Shown piece after piece: positions 30,287 through 32,685 of a DNA stretch of 32,685 nt. The notes beneath the pieces are model-generated. The model was not told the origin of the DNA, did no database searches, and worked only from the letters and a program-made list of their open reading frames with translations. The first letter of the stretch is position 1; every line of letters begins with the position of its first letter. Source of the DNA: Candidatus Peribacteraceae bacterium (lineage in GTDB: Bacteria; Patescibacteriota; Gracilibacteria; Peribacterales; Peribacteraceae); NCBI GenBank assembly GCA_028711445.1, contig JAQTSD010000016.1, forward strand, positions 1 to 32,685, read 5' to 3'. The position numbers were made by a program, and so were the translations under genes.

Positions 30287-32101
30287 TTACCCAATCGAGT
30301 ACCTCAGCCTCCTCTCCGCGATGTCCTCCACTGTCTTCTTCACGAATTCCTTCACCGGAATCGTCACCTGCTCCTTGCTCAAGACATTGCGCACAGAGAC
30401 AGCATGATCCTTCACCTCCTTGTCGCCGACAACGAGCAGGTACGGAATGCGTTGCTTCTCCCCCTCGCGAATGCGCTTGCCCAGTGATTCCGTTGAATCG
30501 AAATACTCCGCGCGGATGCCGTGCTCCTTCAATCCGGCGGCGATCTTCAGAGCTGCATCCTCGTGGGGCTGCGCAACGGGCAGGATCGCGGCCTGCACGG
30601 GAGCGAGCCAGAGCGGGAAATGCCCGGCGAAGTGCTCAATGAGGAAACCGATCATGCGCTCGTGCGTCGAGAGCGGAGCACGATGGATGCACAGCGGTAC
30701 CTTCTCCGATCCGTCCTTATCGATGTATTTCAGCCCAACCTTGCCGGGGACGTCAAAGTCCACCTGATTCGTCGCAAGCGTGAACTCGCGGCCAATGGCG
30801 CTCCAGACCTCCACGTCGATCTTCGGACCGTAGAACGCGGCTTCGTTCGGCACCTCGACCACCTCGCACTTGGACTTCTTCATCACCTCACGCACGAGCG
30901 CCTCCGTCTTGCACCAGAGCTCCGGGGCATCAACGTATTTTTTGCCCAGCTCGGCAGGATCGTGGAGGGAGAGCCGCATGACGTATTTCTCGATCCCGAA
31001 GATCTTGAAGTATGTGAGATAAAGATTGATGACAGCGAGGAACTCTGACTCGAACTGCTCCTCGGTGCAGTAGATGTGAGCATCGTTCATAGAGAGCGAC
31101 CGCACGCGCATGAGACCAAAGAGCGCCCCGCTATCCTCATAGCGATAGCAATGCCCGTACTCCGCGAGCCGCATGGGAAGATCACGGTAGCTGCGCGGCC
31201 GCGAAGCGAAGATTTCATGATGATGCGGGCAGTTCATCGGTTTCAGGTAGTACTCTTCCTCTCCATCCAGCTGCATCGGGGGGAACATCGACTGACGATA
31301 GTGTGCAAGATGTCCCGTCCGCTCGTAGAGCTTACCCTTGGCAATATGCGGCGTGCGCACTCTGAGGTACCCGCCGGCGGTCTCCGTCTCCTTGGCAAGC
31401 GTCTCGATTGCATCGGCGATGATCGTGCCCTTCGGCGTCCAGAGGGGTAAACCCGGTCCAACCATCTCGGAGAACGCAAAGAGATCGAGTTCCTTGCCAA
31501 GTTTTCGATGATCGCGTTTCTTCGCCTCTTCCATCATCTGCAGATGCTCCTCGAGGGCGGCCTTGTTTTTGAATGCCGCAACATAGATCCGTGTGAGCTG
31601 AGGATTTTTCTCATTACCGCGCCAGTAAGCGCCGGCGAGAGAGGTGATCTTGAAGGCGTCCGGTGGAATGGAGCGCACGTTCGTCACATGTCCGCCCCTG
31701 CATAGATCCGTGAACATCTCTTCACCTTTCGTGTTCACGGAGATGTAGTGCGTCACCTCGACCTCGCCCTCCTTCACAAGATCCTCGACGAGCTCGACCT
31801 TGAACGGCTGGCCGTGCTTCTTCCAGTACGCGATGGACTCCGACGGAAGGTGCGTCTCGACTTTGAAGGTCTGCCCCTCTGCGATGATCCGACGCATCTC
31901 TTTCTCGATCACAGGGAAATCCGCATCCGAGATGGGCTCAGAGAAGAGGAAATCGTAGTAGCACCCGGTATCGATCGGTGGCCCGATGGTGATCTGCGTA
32001 GAGGGCCAGAGCTTCTGTACCGCCTGCGCGAGAACGTGCGCGAGAGAGTGGCGCAGCGCGTAGAGATCGTCCACCGGTTGTTCCTTCTTCGTTTTGGACA
32101 T
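30287..32101 (-). CDS. thrS: Threonyl-tRNA synthetase (no TGS domain)
   Basis: A 604-aa class II synthetase. The editing domain starts almost at once, with RHSLAHVLAQAV (HxxxH, about 17-28) and CRGGH (CxxxH) for hydrolysis of Ser-tRNA-Thr. The catalytic domain has MNCPHHHEIF (zinc Cys), RLAEYGHCYRYE (zinc His) and CIHRAPLSTHERMIG (zinc His and motif 3). An anticodon-binding domain follows. The N-terminal TGS domain of E. coli ThrRS (about 60 residues) is absent. The ATG at 32101 is preceded by TACGCT and exactly 6 nt. Confidence 0.96.
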   Translation of the reverse strand: MSKTKKEQPVDDLYALRHSLAHVLAQAVQKLWPSTQITIGPPIDTGCYYDFLFSEPISDADFPVIEKEMRRIIAEGQTFKVETHLPSESIAYWKKHGQPFKVELVEDLVKEGEVEVTHYISVNTKGEEMFTDLCRGGHVTNVRSIPPDAFKITSLAGAYWRGNEKNPQLTRIYVAAFKNKAALEEHLQMMEEAKKRDHRKLGKELDLFAFSEMVGPGLPLWTPKGTIIADAIETLAKETETAGGYLRVRTPHIAKGKLYERTGHLAHYRQSMFPPMQLDGEEEYYLKPMNCPHHHEIFASRPRSYRDLPMRLAEYGHCYRYEDSGALFGLMRVRSLSMNDAHIYCTEEQFESEFLAVINLYLTYFKIFGIEKYVMRLSLHDPAELGKKYVDAPELWCKTEALVREVMKKSKCEVVEVPNEAAFYGPKIDVEVWSAIGREFTLATNQVDFDVPGKVGLKYIDKDGSEKVPLCIHRAPLSTHERMIGFLIEHFAGHFPLWLAPVQAAILPVAQPHEDAALKIAAGLKEHGIRAEYFDSTESLGKRIREGEKQRIPYLLVVGDKEVKDHAVSVRNVLSKEQVTIPVKEFVKKTVEDIAERRLRYSIG

Positions 32102-32113
32102 GGCAAGAGCGTA
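32102..32113 (-). promoter_or_regulatory. Leaderless -10 box of thrS
   Basis: TACGCT (32108-32113, minus strand), 6 nt, ATG. No leader means no room for a T-box or an operator-type leader control of thrS. Confidence 0.5.
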
Positions 32114-32149
32114 TCAGAGGAAGGAAGGGACTGAAAGCGAAGGGGCATC

Positions 32150-32183
32150 AAAACACCGCGCCAACCCCGTAGGGCCAGCGCGG
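32150..32183 (-). terminator. Intrinsic terminator of the small gene at 32202
   Basis: Minus strand: a 12-bp stem (32156-32167 with 32172-32183, including three wobble pairs) is capped by TACG on a C-G pair, a stable UNCG-type tetraloop, and followed by TGTTTTG. Confidence 0.75.
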
Positions 32184-32201
32184 CGAGAACCTCGCCCTCC
32201 G

Positions 32202-32483
32202 TCATGCAGCAACCTGCACGGGAAGGTAGAGGAATCCAGTTCGATCGGACGTCATGTAATGTCCATGTACAAGCGTCCCTGCTGGCATCACATAGCCGGT
32301 GACACACCAGCTCTGGTAACTTCCGTCCTCCAGTTCGATCTTGACGATACGAACTCGGATCTGGACACGATGAGTGCCCACCATAATGGTGAACGTAACC
32401 TCCTTTCCCTTCTTAAGAGACTCGAAGAGCCCATCGATGCAGGGACCCTGTACAACAGGACACTGACGCGCTTTTGGTGTCAT
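32202..32483 (-). CDS. Small beta-rich protein of unknown function
   Basis: A 93-aa protein starting MTPKARQCPVVQGPCIDGLF. It has three cysteines, two of them close together (Cys8, Cys15). Alternating hydrophobic strands follow (KEVTFTIMVGTHRVQIRVRI, then VKIELEDGSYQSWCVTGYV and GFLYLPVQVAA), suggesting a small beta barrel or sandwich. No signal peptide or membrane helix is seen. The frame reaches 32567, but the ATG at 32483 has a perfect AAAGGAGG (32490-32497) 6 nt upstream, the only strong Shine-Dalgarno in the window. I do not recognise the family. Confidence 0.75.
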   Translation of the reverse strand: MTPKARQCPVVQGPCIDGLFESLKKGKEVTFTIMVGTHRVQIRVRIVKIELEDGSYQSWCVTGYVMPAGTLVHGHYMTSDRTGFLYLPVQVAA

Positions 32484-32589
32484 ACGACACCTCCTTTGAA
32501 AAGGAAGGAACTGGGTGAAGCAGTACGAGGCGCCGCTTCGTTCCGCCGTTCGGCCTTGCGACCGCACCTATCCCATACAGGTAGGAATT
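32484..32589 (-). promoter_or_regulatory. Structured leader with sequestered Shine-Dalgarno
   Basis: The leader is about 105 nt. Just before the ATG, CTTCCTT (32501-32507) pairs with AAGGAGG (32490-32496) around the loop TTCA, burying the ribosome-binding site. Upstream are GC-rich segments able to form GGTGC/GCGCC and CGG/CCG stems. This suggests control of translation initiation. Confidence 0.55.
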
Positions 32590-32595
32590 AATGTA

Positions 32596-32623
32596 ATTAT
32601 TACATTCTTATATGTTTTGTCAA
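32596..32623 (-). promoter_or_regulatory. Promoter of the small gene at 32202
   Basis: Minus strand: consensus TTGACA (32618-32623), a 16-nt spacer, AATAAT (32596-32601), in an AT-rich island. The TTGACA overlaps the stop codon of the gene entering from the right edge. Confidence 0.75.
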
Positions 32624-32685
32624 TTACTCCCTGCTACCTTCATATCCAGTGCATTTTTCAGCGCTGAACCAAGCGTGCGTGCGGC
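32620..32685 (-). CDS. Possible C-terminal end of a minus-strand gene
   Basis: The frame reads 21 residues from the right edge (ending LKNALDMKVAGSN) to TGA at 32620-32622. Another minus frame is also open (ending CTGYEGSRE, stop near 32624), so the frame choice is uncertain. Too short to identify. Confidence 0.3.
   Translation of the reverse strand, partial: AARTLGSALKNALDMKVAGSN

Overview
The window looks like a chromosomal segment of a Candidate Phyla Radiation (Patescibacteria) bacterium, most like the Peregrinibacteria/Peribacteria. This placement is inference from gene content. Housekeeping genes are compact and short (MurJ about 439 aa, ThrRS without a TGS domain). Several small membrane proteins have a typical CPR look. 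There is a lone VirB6/TrbL-like membrane protein and cell-surface proteins with DUF11-like, PEGA-like, SLH and LPxTG-like features. Base composition is moderately GC-rich with a few AT-rich promoter islands. UGA ends several genes (secE, acyP, purL), so the recoded UGA=Gly code of Gracilibacteria does not apply. No phage, insertion sequence or CRISPR array is visible.

Layout. 1-470: end of a surface protein with a terminator. 600-2205 (minus): pth and a PH-domain/TM-HEPN-like gene pair. 2310-4175 (plus): lepB, secE-nusG, acyP. 4181-5500 (minus): murJ. 5539-5907 (plus): a roughly 330-nt structured RNA transcription unit that I cannot assign to a known family. 5958-8447: purL. 8460-11143: two paralogous secreted proteins that share a PEGA-like N-terminal module but end in different anchors (LPQTG versus SLH). 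11153-12940: divergent murC and ftsB/divIC-like genes. 13083-14361: initiator tRNA-Met (minus), rpmA and a helical hypothetical gene. 14383-19331 (minus): a 2H phosphoesterase, lepA, a polysaccharide pyruvyl transferase, rplS and an HTH-nucleotidyltransferase-like regulator. 19606-21354: the VirB6/TrbL-like protein. 21361-25068 (minus): infB and nrnA. 25454-27085: tRNA-Pro(GGG), a small membrane protein and eno. 27192-32101 (minus): three membrane proteins, an lgt homologue and thrS. 32202-32685: a small unknown gene with a structured leader, and the end of another gene.

The most systematic signal is how genes start. At least ten unlinked genes have a TAnnnT -10 hexamer followed by exactly 6 or 7 nt and then the start codon, with no Shine-Dalgarno sequence. 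This geometry puts transcription start on or beside the start codon, meaning leaderless mRNAs. Several further genes have only 1-5 nt leaders. The rule also fixes several start codons that the longest open frames place too far upstream. The one strong Shine-Dalgarno (AAAGGAGG) belongs to the small gene at 32483, and there it is buried in a hairpin at the end of a leader of about 105 nt.

Functionally the window mixes translation (pth, rpmA, rplS, infB, lepA, thrS, two tRNAs), envelope building and export (lepB, secE, murJ, murC, lgt-like, surface proteins), division (ftsB-like) and a few metabolic genes (eno, purL, acyP, nrnA). Intergenic spaces hold REP-like palindromes sharing CTCAGGGTGACAC/TTCGATAC cores and short tandem repeats of 7 or 8 nt, some of which overlap predicted promoters.
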